The notes beneath the pieces are model-generated. The model saw only the letters and a list, made by a program, of their open reading frames with translations. It had not been told where the DNA came from and made no database searches. 16,731 nucleotides of DNA, from assembly GCA_009776385.1 (NCBI GenBank), contig WRFT01000007.1, positions 1 to 16,731 of the forward strand. Direction: 5' to 3'. Positions within the stretch are counted from its first letter, which is position 1; each line of letters opens with the position of its first letter. The position numbers were made by a program, and so were the translations under genes. This DNA is from Clostridia bacterium (GTDB lineage Bacteria > Bacillota > Clostridia > Christensenellales > Aristaeellaceae). This document shows positions 1-6,392 of the stretch, one piece after another.

Positions 1-40
1 CCGCCTGGTGGCTTATACTAATAGAAAGTAAAAAAGAAAG

Positions 41-80
41 CAAAAAACAAGCAGGGGGTTTCAACACGATCCCCTGCTTG
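41..80 (-). terminator. Intrinsic terminator of the coiled-coil protein gene
   Basis: A perfect 10-bp stem pairs 48-57 (CAAGCAGGGG) with 71-80 (CCCCTGCTTG) around a 13-base loop. Read on the minus strand, the hairpin is followed directly by six T residues (plus-strand A42-A47) and then more T-rich sequence. It lies about 50 bases past the stop codon of the leftward gene ending at 130, so it should end that transcript. On the plus strand the hairpin is followed by TAAAGTCC, not a T run, so it is not an obvious terminator in that direction. Confidence 0.88.
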
Positions 81-129
81 TAAAGTCCCGTCAGACGGGT
101 AATAGTATGTAAGCGGTTTTTCTAAAGTA

Positions 130-2655
130 TTAGAACATGGTTTCCAACAATACTTGCAGGCTGTCCGGCAGCATGACGACGGCCTCTTGCAGTAAGGTGG
201 CCGCGTTTTCCATCAGTGTCATTAAAAAGATTTGGAGGTCAGACGCATCAAGCGATAAAACGAGGAGCGCGTCTTCCGCCGCGGGTACGGGGAACGCATC
301 GGCCGCATGGAGGTTTGTATGTACGGTAAGAAGCGGTTCATTCGCCCACAGGAGCGCGGTATGTGTCAGCTCGGCCTGCGGTGCCCGTTCGGCTGTATAG
401 TTTACCCCGAAATCAACACCCGGCGCGATGAAACGGAAACGCATGGCTTCCAGACAATCGCCCTTCTTTTCCGAATAGTAAGTTATACGGAAAATTTCTT
501 CGTCATCCACTAAAAAGGCCAAGAACAGTTCATTATCGTTCATCGCTTGTTGAATTTCGAAAGAACCATCCTGCGTTTTATAACCGCCGTAATAAGAAGC
601 AACAGAGACCTTGTGCCGTTTGACGCCGTTTTCGGTTAATCTTCCGTATGCGATTTCACCCGCGGGTTCATCGGCCTGATAGACTGTCATGATGATTTGC
701 ACAATTTGACCATACTCATCCGTTACGATGTTGAGCGTTATTTTAGCGTCATCGGGCAGTTCGTCCATTACCGAGTTCCATATATCGGAGAAAGTGATGT
801 CGGCGGGAAGCCCATCGATGGCGGTTATGCCGGAAAGCATTCCGGAAAAGAAGCTGCTGAAAAGCTCGTTTTGCTCTATTATTTGGCCGTAACCCTTCCA
901 AATGCCAATGATATCGCGATACTCTAATGTGATGAGCGTGGAAAGAATACCGGGATCCGTACCTTCATTATCGGACACATAATCATAGACCACCACATTG
1001 CGCATATGCTTTGCTATCAAGGAGTACAAATCCGCCTCAAATTGATTAAGGCTTTCGCTTAGTTCGGTAAAATCGATCGCCATATCCGGCATGCCGTCGA
1101 AGAGGATATCGATGTAACCTTGAAACATTGCGGCGACATCCGCTTCCGATAGGCCTTGAAACTCCGGTATCTGCCCGGATAACTCCTGCGCGAAACGCCG
1201 CAGATCGTCTCTGGTAATGGCAATCGCATTTTCACCAAACAGCTCGGAAGCGATGACCAAAACATCGCCTTGAATATACGCGGAGGCAGACAGCGCGGTT
1301 TGACCGCCCAGTTTTAAGCTGCCGCCCGAGTAGTTTTGCGCGTCCGTCTTCTGCGTGAAGAGGCTGAAGCCTAAGGTATTGATGATATCCGAATAAATAC
1401 CTTGCGCGGTGCTGAGCTCCGGGGGCAGTTTCCCCGCTTCAAAGGTGATATCAACAACGAGCGCCTTGCCCTCGTTTAAGGCGGCGGAAGGGATTACATC
1501 ATCGATGATGATAAAATATTCTGCATGTTCCGCTACGCTCTCGCGCAGTTTTTCCAGTTCCGCCTCCAGTAAAGCCGCGTGAGCGGTCAGTTCCTCCGCC
1601 TTGGCAGCGGCTTCCTGTGCTGCCTTGCCGGCGGCATCCTGTGCCTGATTTAAATCCGCCTCTAACTTGGCCAAGCCGGCGGCCATTTCCTGCGACTTAG
1701 CGGCGGCTTCCTCCGCCACCTTATCCGCGGCGTCACGCGCCAGAGTCAGTTCCGCTTCCAGCTTTGCGACATTTTCGGTCAGATCGGTGATAAGGGTATT
1801 ATCGTCCTCTGCTGCCGCGAGCTTACCGCGCGCGAGCACCAACTCGGCGTTGACCTTGGATAAGACCGCGTAAGCCGCGTCCAACTCCTGCTGCTTATTC
1901 TTGATTTCTGTTTGCGCCTTTTGAATGATATCGTCCTGCGCCCGACTAAAACCCGCTTCCAGAACGGCAACGGCGGCCGCAAGCTCTTCCGCTTTGGCGG
2001 CGGATTCTTCCGCGGACCTGACGGCATTGATTCGTGCTTGATTTAACTCAGTCAGCATCACCAATCTGACGGTGAGTTCCTCCGCCTTGGCGGCGGCTTC
2101 TTGCGCGGCTAGGGCGGCGTCCGCCTTCGCTTGACTTAACTCCGCCTCCAGCCCGGTGGCGACGGCGGCCAGTTCTTCTGTTTTAGCGGAAGCTTCCTGA
2201 GCGGCCTTGGCTGCGTCCGCCTTCGCCTGATCTAAATCCGCTTCTAACTTGGAAACATTGGCGGTTAACTCTTCCGCCTTGGCGGCGGCTTCCTGCGCGG
2301 CCTTTGCGGCGTCATCATGCGCCTGACTTAAGTCCGCGTCTAATTGGGAGATGCCGGCAGTCAGTTCTTCCGCCTTAGCGGTTAGTTCCTCCGCATTGGC
2401 AGTTAACTCCGCAGCCTTTACGGCGGCTTCCTCCGCAGCCTTTGCGGCCTCGTCCCGTACACGGCTTAAGTCCGCTTCCAATTCGGCTATACCGGATTGA
2501 AGCTCAACGGCTTGTTCTTCTAAAGAAACCGTTAAACTCGTCTGCCGATCCAGCTGTAATTGAAGATCATTCGTCTTGTTAAAAAAGACAACCGCGAAAA
2601 CGATTGCCGCCGTCATGACGACTGCCCCCACAATAATGACCCATTTATTCTTCAT
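130..2655 (-). CDS. Membrane-anchored coiled-coil protein with 32-residue repeats, unknown function
   Basis: This 841-residue protein belongs to no family I recognise. A short basic N-terminus (MKNKW) is followed by one membrane span at about residues 5-25. No lipobox or clear cleavage site is seen, so it is probably a signal anchor with the rest outside the cytoplasm. Residues about 59-374 are Ala/Glu/Lys-rich repeats built on a unit like LEADLxQAxxDAAKAAQEAAAKAEELTA, predicted as coiled coil. Residues about 380-841 form a separate mixed domain that looks beta-rich and ends in a hydrophobic amphipathic tail. The ATG at 2655 is chosen over an in-frame GTG at 2664 because GAGGTGG lies 5 bases before the ATG and overlaps the GTG. 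It has its own promoter and terminator and is transcribed away from the frr operon. A spacer, tether or surface scaffold role is possible but is only inference. Confidence 0.85.
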   Translation of the reverse strand: MKNKWVIIVGAVVMTAAIVFAVVFFNKTNDLQLQLDRQTSLTVSLEEQAVELQSGIAELEADLSRVRDEAAKAAEEAAVKAAELTANAEELTAKAEELTAGISQLDADLSQAHDDAAKAAQEAAAKAEELTANVSKLEADLDQAKADAAKAAQEASAKTEELAAVATGLEAELSQAKADAALAAQEAAAKAEELTVRLVMLTELNQARINAVRSAEESAAKAEELAAAVAVLEAGFSRAQDDIIQKAQTEIKNKQQELDAAYAVLSKVNAELVLARGKLAAAEDDNTLITDLTENVAKLEAELTLARDAADKVAEEAAAKSQEMAAGLAKLEADLNQAQDAAGKAAQEAAAKAEELTAHAALLEAELEKLRESVAEHAEYFIIIDDVIPSAALNEGKALVVDITFEAGKLPPELSTAQGIYSDIINTLGFSLFTQKTDAQNYSGGSLKLGGQTALSASAYIQGDVLVIASELFGENAIAITRDDLRRFAQELSGQIPEFQGLSEADVAAMFQGYIDILFDGMPDMAIDFTELSESLNQFEADLYSLIAKHMRNVVVYDYVSDNEGTDPGILSTLITLEYRDIIGIWKGYGQIIEQNELFSSFFSGMLSGITAIDGLPADITFSDIWNSVMDELPDDAKITLNIVTDEYGQIVQIIMTVYQADEPAGEIAYGRLTENGVKRHKVSVASYYGGYKTQDGSFEIQQAMNDNELFLAFLVDDEEIFRITYYSEKKGDCLEAMRFRFIAPGVDFGVNYTAERAPQAELTHTALLWANEPLLTVHTNLHAADAFPVPAAEDALLVLSLDASDLQIFLMTLMENAATLLQEAVVMLPDSLQVLLETMF
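1534..2481 (-). repeat. Degenerate 96-bp tandem repeats encoding 32-residue coiled-coil units
   Basis: Within the coiled-coil gene, units starting LEADL, LDADL or LEAEL recur every 32 residues (96 bp). There are about five adjacent units in the N-terminal part, a divergent stretch in the middle (roughly residues 240-298), then two more regular units. The repeat is visible in DNA: TTGGCGGCGGCTTC occurs at 2087-2100 and 2279-2292, exactly 192 bases (two units) apart. Thirty-two residues is not a whole number of heptads but equals three heptads plus one 11-residue step, a spacing coiled coils can accommodate. The copies differ at many positions, so they are old or under selection rather than a fresh expansion. 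Confidence 0.85.
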
Positions 2656-2660
2656 TCCGC

Positions 2661-2667
2661 CCACCTC
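2661..2667 (-). promoter_or_regulatory. Ribosome binding site fixing the start of the coiled-coil gene
   Basis: On the minus strand GAGGTGG stands 5 bases before the ATG at 2655. It covers the upstream in-frame GTG at 2664, so the ATG is the better start. Confidence 0.7.
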
Positions 2668-2683
2668 ATTTTATACTTATTCC

Positions 2684-2713
2684 CATGTTATAAACATGCT
2701 CGCAACTGAGCAT
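2684..2713. promoter_or_regulatory. Two overlapping inverted repeats at the start of the leftward transcript
   Basis: CATGTTATAAACATG at 2684-2698 is a perfect inverted repeat with 6-base arms and a 3-base centre. ATGCTC (2696-2701) and GAGCAT (2708-2713) form a second perfect repeat with a 6-base spacer. Together they cover the expected start site (about 2707) and early leader of the coiled-coil gene, touching its -10 box. They could be an operator for a dimeric repressor, or small hairpins in the 5' leader. No regulator gene is visible nearby, so the assignment is inference. Confidence 0.4.
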
Positions 2714-2742
2714 ACTATATCAACGAAAGCAAGCGAAGTCAA
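2714..2742 (-). promoter_or_regulatory. Sigma-A type promoter for the coiled-coil gene
   Basis: On the minus strand TTGACT (plus 2737-2742) and TATAGT (plus 2714-2719) are separated by 17 bases, each one mismatch from the consensus hexamer. The predicted start near 2707 gives a leader of about 50 bases before the ATG at 2655. Confidence 0.75.
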
Positions 2743-2774
2743 TCATTTTGACAATCAATCCCGTCATATATCGC

Positions 2775-2803
2775 TTGCCATACGTACGTTGAATTGATAA
2801 AAT
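2775..2803 (+). promoter_or_regulatory. Sigma-A type promoter of the frr-polC operon
   Basis: TTGCCA (2775-2780) and TAAAAT (2798-2803) are separated by 17 bases, each one mismatch from consensus. The predicted start near 2810 gives a leader of about 36 bases before the frr ATG at 2846. This would place transcription of the following gene train under a promoter directly before frr rather than as a continuation of a tsf-pyrH operon. Confidence 0.72.
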
Positions 2804-2830
2804 GACCATGTGAAAATAACGGAACACGAA

Positions 2831-2837
2831 CGGAGGT
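2831..2837 (+). promoter_or_regulatory. Ribosome binding site deciding the frr start
   Basis: CGGAGGT lies 8 bases before the ATG at 2846. The alternative in-frame GTG at 2810 has no such site and would coincide with the predicted transcription start. Confidence 0.8.
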
Positions 2838-2845
2838 TTTTGGAT

Positions 2846-3403
2846 ATGTATAAACCGGTCATAGATGAAGCCAGGGAAAAAATGAAGAAAACAGCTTCAG
2901 CCTTTCAGCGCGATCTGCAATCACTGCGCGCCGGACGCGCCAACCCGCAGTTGTTGGACCGTATCATGGTTGATTACTACGGTACTCAAACGCCCATCAA
3001 TCAATTAGGCAACATCGGCTCCCCCGAACCGCGGCTGCTGACCATTTCCTTGTGGGATCCCAAAACCATCCCGCTGGTAGAAAAGGCGATCCAAAAAAGC
3101 GATTTGGGGCTGAACCCCTCCAACGACGGAAAAATAATCCGGCTTGCGGTACCGGAACTTAATGAAGAACGCCGAAGAGAGCTTTCTAAACTGGTTCGCA
3201 AATCCGCGGAGGAAGCCAAAGTCGCCGCGCGTTCCATTCGCCGCGATGCGATGGAACAGCTTAAAAAAATGAAAAAGAGCACGGAACTGACCGAGGACGA
3301 TCTTAAAAAAGCCGAGGAAGAACTGCAAAAGGTGACGGATGCTGCCATTAAGGATATCGATAAGATCGGCGCGGATAAAGAAAAGGAAATCATGGAAGTT
3401 TGA
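2846..3403 (+). CDS. frr: Ribosome recycling factor
   Basis: RRF works with EF-G in the cytoplasm to split the post-termination ribosome so that it can start again. The product is 185 residues, the usual family length, when started at the ATG at 2846, which has a strong ribosome binding site. The N-terminal helix leads into the hallmark SLRAGRANPQLLDRIMVDYYG region (written in two overlapping parts: SLRAGRANP and LDRIMVDYYG), followed by the beta domain with GSPEPRLLTI. The C-terminal helices carry the conserved LVRKSAEEAKVAARSIRRD stretch, residues about 116-134, then a long charged helix. It is the first gene of the operon, and its TGA overlaps the next gene's TTG start. In many Bacillota pyrH precedes frr, but here a divergent gene does. 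Confidence 0.97.
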   Translation: MYKPVIDEAREKMKKTASAFQRDLQSLRAGRANPQLLDRIMVDYYGTQTPINQLGNIGSPEPRLLTISLWDPKTIPLVEKAIQKSDLGLNPSNDGKIIRLAVPELNEERRRELSKLVRKSAEEAKVAARSIRRDAMEQLKKMKKSTELTEDDLKKAEEELQKVTDAAIKDIDKIGADKEKEIMEV

Positions 3404-3660
3404 CCACGCCGTACGATGATGTTCTCGGCCTGTCTACGGATGAGGCTATCACCATTTTAGAAAAGCGGGGCATTCCATCTATCCGCATTCAGATGACGGC
3501 GCCGCCCAACAAGCCTGACCGGCAAGGGGAGGCGCGTGTCGTGGCGGTGCGGGACGACGGACGCGTTTTAATCGCCGCCGTTTTTCGTGATGCCTTGGCG
3601 GAAGCGGAAACGCCGCCATCTGCGGCTTTAAGGGAACCCTTCCGGGAGGATATTCCATGA
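3400..3660 (+). CDS. Small PASTA-like protein between frr and uppS
   Basis: An 86-residue soluble protein with no membrane segment. Its first half (VLGLSTDEAITILEKRGI, residues 8-25) resembles the G-x-s-x-x-eA-x-x-x-L-x-x-x-G core of PASTA domains, which usually sit outside the cell in repeats on penicillin-binding proteins and Ser/Thr kinases. A single copy without a membrane anchor would be cytosolic. It starts at a TTG inside the frr stop (TTGA) with AAAGGA about 12 bases upstream, and ends in an ATGA overlap with uppS, so its translation is probably coupled to both. The exact fit between two core genes supports a real gene, but I recognise no function and the PASTA likeness could be superficial. 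Confidence 0.7.
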   Translation: MTTPYDDVLGLSTDEAITILEKRGIPSIRIQMTAPPNKPDRQGEARVVAVRDDGRVLIAAVFRDALAEAETPPSAALREPFREDIP

Positions 3661-4418
3661 GCAATTTGAGTGCTGCGCCCGATAAGCTGCCGCGCCATGT
3701 AGCCATTATCATGGATGGAAACGGGCGCTGGGCTAAAAAGAATAAATTGCAAATCGCCTTCGGCCACCGCAGCGGCGTGGAAACACTTCGCGGTATCGTA
3801 CGTGAATCGAGTGACATCGGCATCCATTCCTTATCCGTATTCGCATTCTCCACGGAAAATTGGACACGGCCCGATGAGGAAGTTCGCGCGCTCATGTTGC
3901 TGATTGAGGAATTTTTCAATTCGCAAATAGACGAGCTGCACCGCGAAAACGTCATCATCCGCATTCTGGGAGACCGGGACAATCTGCCGGATGGCCCGCG
4001 TAAAGCCGCGGAGCGTGCGGAGTTACGTACATGTGACAATTCGGGGCTTCATTTGAACATCGCTTTGAACTACGGCGGCCGTGCGGATATCATACACGCG
4101 GCTGCCCTGATTTCATGTTCCGTTCAAAAAGGCGATTTATCCTTATCACAGATCACCGAGGATTTGTTCTCCGATTTCTTAAGCACACGGGGGCTTCCCG
4201 ACGTGGATTTACTTATCCGCACCGGCGGGGAGATGCGGCTGAGTAATTTTTTATTGTATCAAAGCGCGTATGCGGAGTTCGTGTCCACAAACGCGTTGTG
4301 GCCGGAGTTCACGGTGGAAGACTACCGTAACGCATTGGGGCAATTCATGAGCAGGGACAGGCGTTTCGGCCGCAGAGACCATTCCGGGCGAAACAGCGAA
4401 GGTGAAAAAAATGCTTAA
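3657..4418 (+). CDS. uppS: Isoprenyl transferase (undecaprenyl diphosphate synthase)
   Basis: UppS is a cis-prenyltransferase that adds isopentenyl diphosphate units to farnesyl diphosphate, making the lipid carrier for peptidoglycan and other wall polymers. The 253-residue product has the family motifs in order: IIMDGNGRWA with catalytic D20, GHRSG (36-40), FAFSTENW (62-69), LNIALNYGGR (133-142), the LLIRTGGEMRLSNFLL block (185-200), YAEF (205-208) and the late RDRRFGR. The ATG overlaps the previous stop and has GGGAGGA about 7 bases upstream. Its substrate comes from the MEP pathway, two of whose enzymes (dxr, ispG) lie downstream in the same operon. It overlaps cdsA by 8 bases. Confidence 0.97.
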   Translation: MSNLSAAPDKLPRHVAIIMDGNGRWAKKNKLQIAFGHRSGVETLRGIVRESSDIGIHSLSVFAFSTENWTRPDEEVRALMLLIEEFFNSQIDELHRENVIIRILGDRDNLPDGPRKAAERAELRTCDNSGLHLNIALNYGGRADIIHAAALISCSVQKGDLSLSQITEDLFSDFLSTRGLPDVDLLIRTGGEMRLSNFLLYQSAYAEFVSTNALWPEFTVEDYRNALGQFMSRDRRFGRRDHSGRNSEGEKNA

Positions 4419-5241
4419 AAGGGTTGTCACGGGAATCATTATGATATTGGCGCTCGTGCTGATAGTGGCGTTGGGCGGGGTTCCCTTCGCCTTGGTCGCC
4501 GCGCTGGCGTTGAGTTTATCGGCCCATGAGATGTTCATCGCGCTTAAAACAGCCGGGCACAGGCCGGTAAAGTGGCCCTTTTGGGCGGGTTCGGCCTGCA
4601 TGGTTTTGGGTGCGTTGTTGATACCGGCAGCCCAAATACCGTTGTTGATTCCCGCGGCAGCGGCGGTATGCCTTGTTACCATTGCCCTCGTCTTTTTCCG
4701 TGATGACCCGAAACTGGAAGACGCCTTATTATCCGTCATGCCCTTTATCGTTATCACGCTGCCGGGTTTATATTTATTTGCCATCCTGCGATACGATTTA
4801 AAGGCTGTGCAGGTGACCCTATACGCCATGATATTTTCCATTTCCATATTCGGCGACACGCTTGCTTACTTTGTTGGCAGCCAGTTCGGAAAGCGGAAAT
4901 TCTGTCCCGCAGTCAGTCCAAAGAAAACCGTTGCCGGCGCGGTGGCAGGGTTGTTGGGCAGCCTTGCCGGTGCGTTAGCGACGGGCCTTATCGCCCATAC
5001 CGCCACAACGGTTGCCGGACTGCCCTCCCTGGCGGAATGCGCCGTAGCAGGTTTAGCGGGCGGACTCGCGGCACAGATGGGCGACCTGTTCGCGTCCTTA
5101 ATTAAGAGGCATTGCGGCGTGAAAGACTTTTCCGGCATTTTTCCGGGGCACGGCGGAATGATGGATCGCATGGATTCCATTCTCTTTGTAACCGTTGCGG
5201 TATTCTGCTGCCGCATTCTATTTCGCCTGATTATTCTATGA
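4411..5241 (+). CDS. cdsA: Phosphatidate cytidylyltransferase (CDP-diglyceride synthase)
   Basis: CdsA is an integral membrane enzyme that makes CDP-diacylglycerol from phosphatidic acid and CTP, the branch point for phospholipid synthesis. The 276-residue product is hydrophobic throughout, with about seven or eight membrane segments. It ends with the CDS signature: SLIKRHCGVKD followed by GIFPGHGGMMDRMDS, a match to the S-x-x-KR-x4-KD-x5-PGHGG-x2-DR-x-D pattern. The ATG at 4411 is preferred over the GTG at 4402 because GAAGGTG (4398-4404) lies 6 bases before the ATG and covers the GTG. The gene starts inside the end of uppS and ends in an ATGA overlap with dxr. Confidence 0.96.
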   Translation: MLKRVVTGIIMILALVLIVALGGVPFALVAALALSLSAHEMFIALKTAGHRPVKWPFWAGSACMVLGALLIPAAQIPLLIPAAAAVCLVTIALVFFRDDPKLEDALLSVMPFIVITLPGLYLFAILRYDLKAVQVTLYAMIFSISIFGDTLAYFVGSQFGKRKFCPAVSPKKTVAGAVAGLLGSLAGALATGLIAHTATTVAGLPSLAECAVAGLAGGLAAQMGDLFASLIKRHCGVKDFSGIFPGHGGMMDRMDSILFVTVAVFCCRILFRLIIL

Positions 5242-6392
5242 AGCGCATCGCTGTTTTTGGCAGTACGGGCTCCATTGGCGAGCAGGCGTTGGAAGCGGCC
5301 GCGCTTTATCCCGAACGTTTTCGTATCACGGCGCTTTGCGCCGGGCGTAATAAGGAAAAACTATTTGAGCAGGCGCGGCGCTTCCGGCCGGATACCGCCG
5401 GTCTTGCGCAACCCCTCAAACTAAGTGACATCCCTGAGGATTTACGCGGCATACAATGGCAGTCCGGCCCCGGTATGCTGCAGGCTATCGCTAATAACGC
5501 GCCGTATGACACGATGCTGGCAGCCATCGTCGGTATTGCGGGTTTAGAGAGCGTGCTTTGCGCGCTTCAAAACGGGAAACAAGTATTGCTGGCGAATAAA
5601 GAAGCCTTGGTCGCTGGGGGGGCGCTGGTTACGAGAACCGCGGCAAGGGCGAATAGTCCCTTGCTTCCGGTGGACAGTGAACACAGCGCCATTTTTCAAT
5701 GCCTGCAAGGCGCGGGCGCGAACGCGCCGGTGAAGGTGCTTTTAACCGCGTCGGGCGGCCCCTTCAGAGCATTCTCGCTTGAGCAGCTAAAAAACGTTAC
5801 GCCTGAGCAGGCGCTGCGCCATCCCAACTGGCGTATGGGAAAGAAAATTACCATCGATTCGGCAACGATGTTTAACAAAGCATTGGAAATGATAGAAGCG
5901 AAATGGTTATTCTCCCTTCATCCCGAGCAAATAGAGATCCTCATCCATAAAGAAAGCTTGATGCATTCGGCTGTTGTGTTTCAAGACGGCGCGATTATCG
6001 CCCAGATAGGCCTTGCGGACATGCGTTTACCCATTCTTTACGCCATGGCTTATCCGGACAGGCTGGACGCGGGGGTCCCCGCCGCGCAGCTTTCGCAGCT
6101 TTCGCCGCTCACATTCGAACCCTGCGATCCGATACGGTTTCCGGCCTTACGGCTCGGTTATGAATGCCTTACGGAGGGCGGCGCGGCCGCTTGTATCATG
6201 AACGGGGCCAATGAGGAAGCCGTTACGGCTTTTTTAGAAGGCAGGCTCCCCTTTACCGGCATTGCGCAAACCGTAGAACGTACGCTTAACGCCTTAGGGT
6301 ACTTCCCCGATGAGACCCTTTCGGATATCCTTAACGCAGATCAAAGGGCACGCGTGAAGGCACGTGAACTGATACAAGGAGGCATTCCATGA
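5238..6392 (+). CDS. dxr: 1-deoxy-D-xylulose 5-phosphate reductoisomerase
   Basis: Dxr (IspC) converts DXP to 2-C-methyl-D-erythritol 4-phosphate with NADPH, the second step of the MEP isoprenoid pathway. The 384-residue product starts with the nucleotide-binding FGSTGSIGEQ motif. It carries LLANKEALVAGG (118-128) and the metal ligands D146 and E148 in LPVDSEHSAIFQ, plus E217 in NKALEMIEA. The TASGGPFR and HPNWRMGKKITIDSATM blocks and the C-terminal NGANEEAV are also present. The ATG at 5238 overlaps the cdsA TGA. No convincing ribosome binding site precedes it, so it probably depends on coupling to cdsA translation. An open frame extends upstream to 5112, but that stretch only reads through cdsA in another frame. 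Confidence 0.97.
   Translation: MKRIAVFGSTGSIGEQALEAAALYPERFRITALCAGRNKEKLFEQARRFRPDTAGLAQPLKLSDIPEDLRGIQWQSGPGMLQAIANNAPYDTMLAAIVGIAGLESVLCALQNGKQVLLANKEALVAGGALVTRTAARANSPLLPVDSEHSAIFQCLQGAGANAPVKVLLTASGGPFRAFSLEQLKNVTPEQALRHPNWRMGKKITIDSATMFNKALEMIEAKWLFSLHPEQIEILIHKESLMHSAVVFQDGAIIAQIGLADMRLPILYAMAYPDRLDAGVPAAQLSQLSPLTFEPCDPIRFPALRLGYECLTEGGAAACIMNGANEEAVTAFLEGRLPFTGIAQTVERTLNALGYFPDETLSDILNADQRARVKARELIQGGIP

Noticed and set aside
2..31. A nine-codon plus-strand reading frame ending in TAA at 29-31, possibly the end of a gene outside the window
   Set aside because: It is too short to recognise or to tell from chance, and the hairpin that follows is oriented to terminate the minus-strand gene.
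87..99. Small hairpin CCCGTCAGACGGG between the coiled-coil gene stop and its terminator
   Set aside because: The loop is too short for the full stem and no T run follows in either direction.
1667..1873. Alanine/serine-rich plus-strand frame inside the coiled-coil gene
   Set aside because: It is a mirror of the repeats on the other strand.
1534..2481. The regular repeats as a CRISPR array or noncoding satellite
   Set aside because: They stay in one long reading frame, units abut without distinct spacers, and variation follows the coding pattern.
2748..2772. Perfect TTGACA at 2748-2753 as another plus-strand promoter
   Set aside because: No acceptable -10 box lies 16-18 bases downstream; the pair at 2775-2803 is much better.
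2810..2845. GTG start giving a 197-residue ribosome recycling factor
   Set aside because: The ATG at 2846 has a strong ribosome binding site and gives the standard 185 residues; the GTG coincides with the predicted transcription start.
3001..3393. Serine- and leucine-rich minus-strand frames opposite frr
   Set aside because: They are shadows produced by the codon bias of frr and match nothing recognisable.
4251..4859. Long minus-strand open frame opposite uppS and cdsA
   Set aside because: It lies antisense to two recognised genes, has low-complexity composition and no plausible binding site or family.
5112..5237. Upstream extension of the dxr reading frame by 42 residues
   Set aside because: The extension only reads through cdsA in another frame, and family proteins start at MKRIAVFGSTG.
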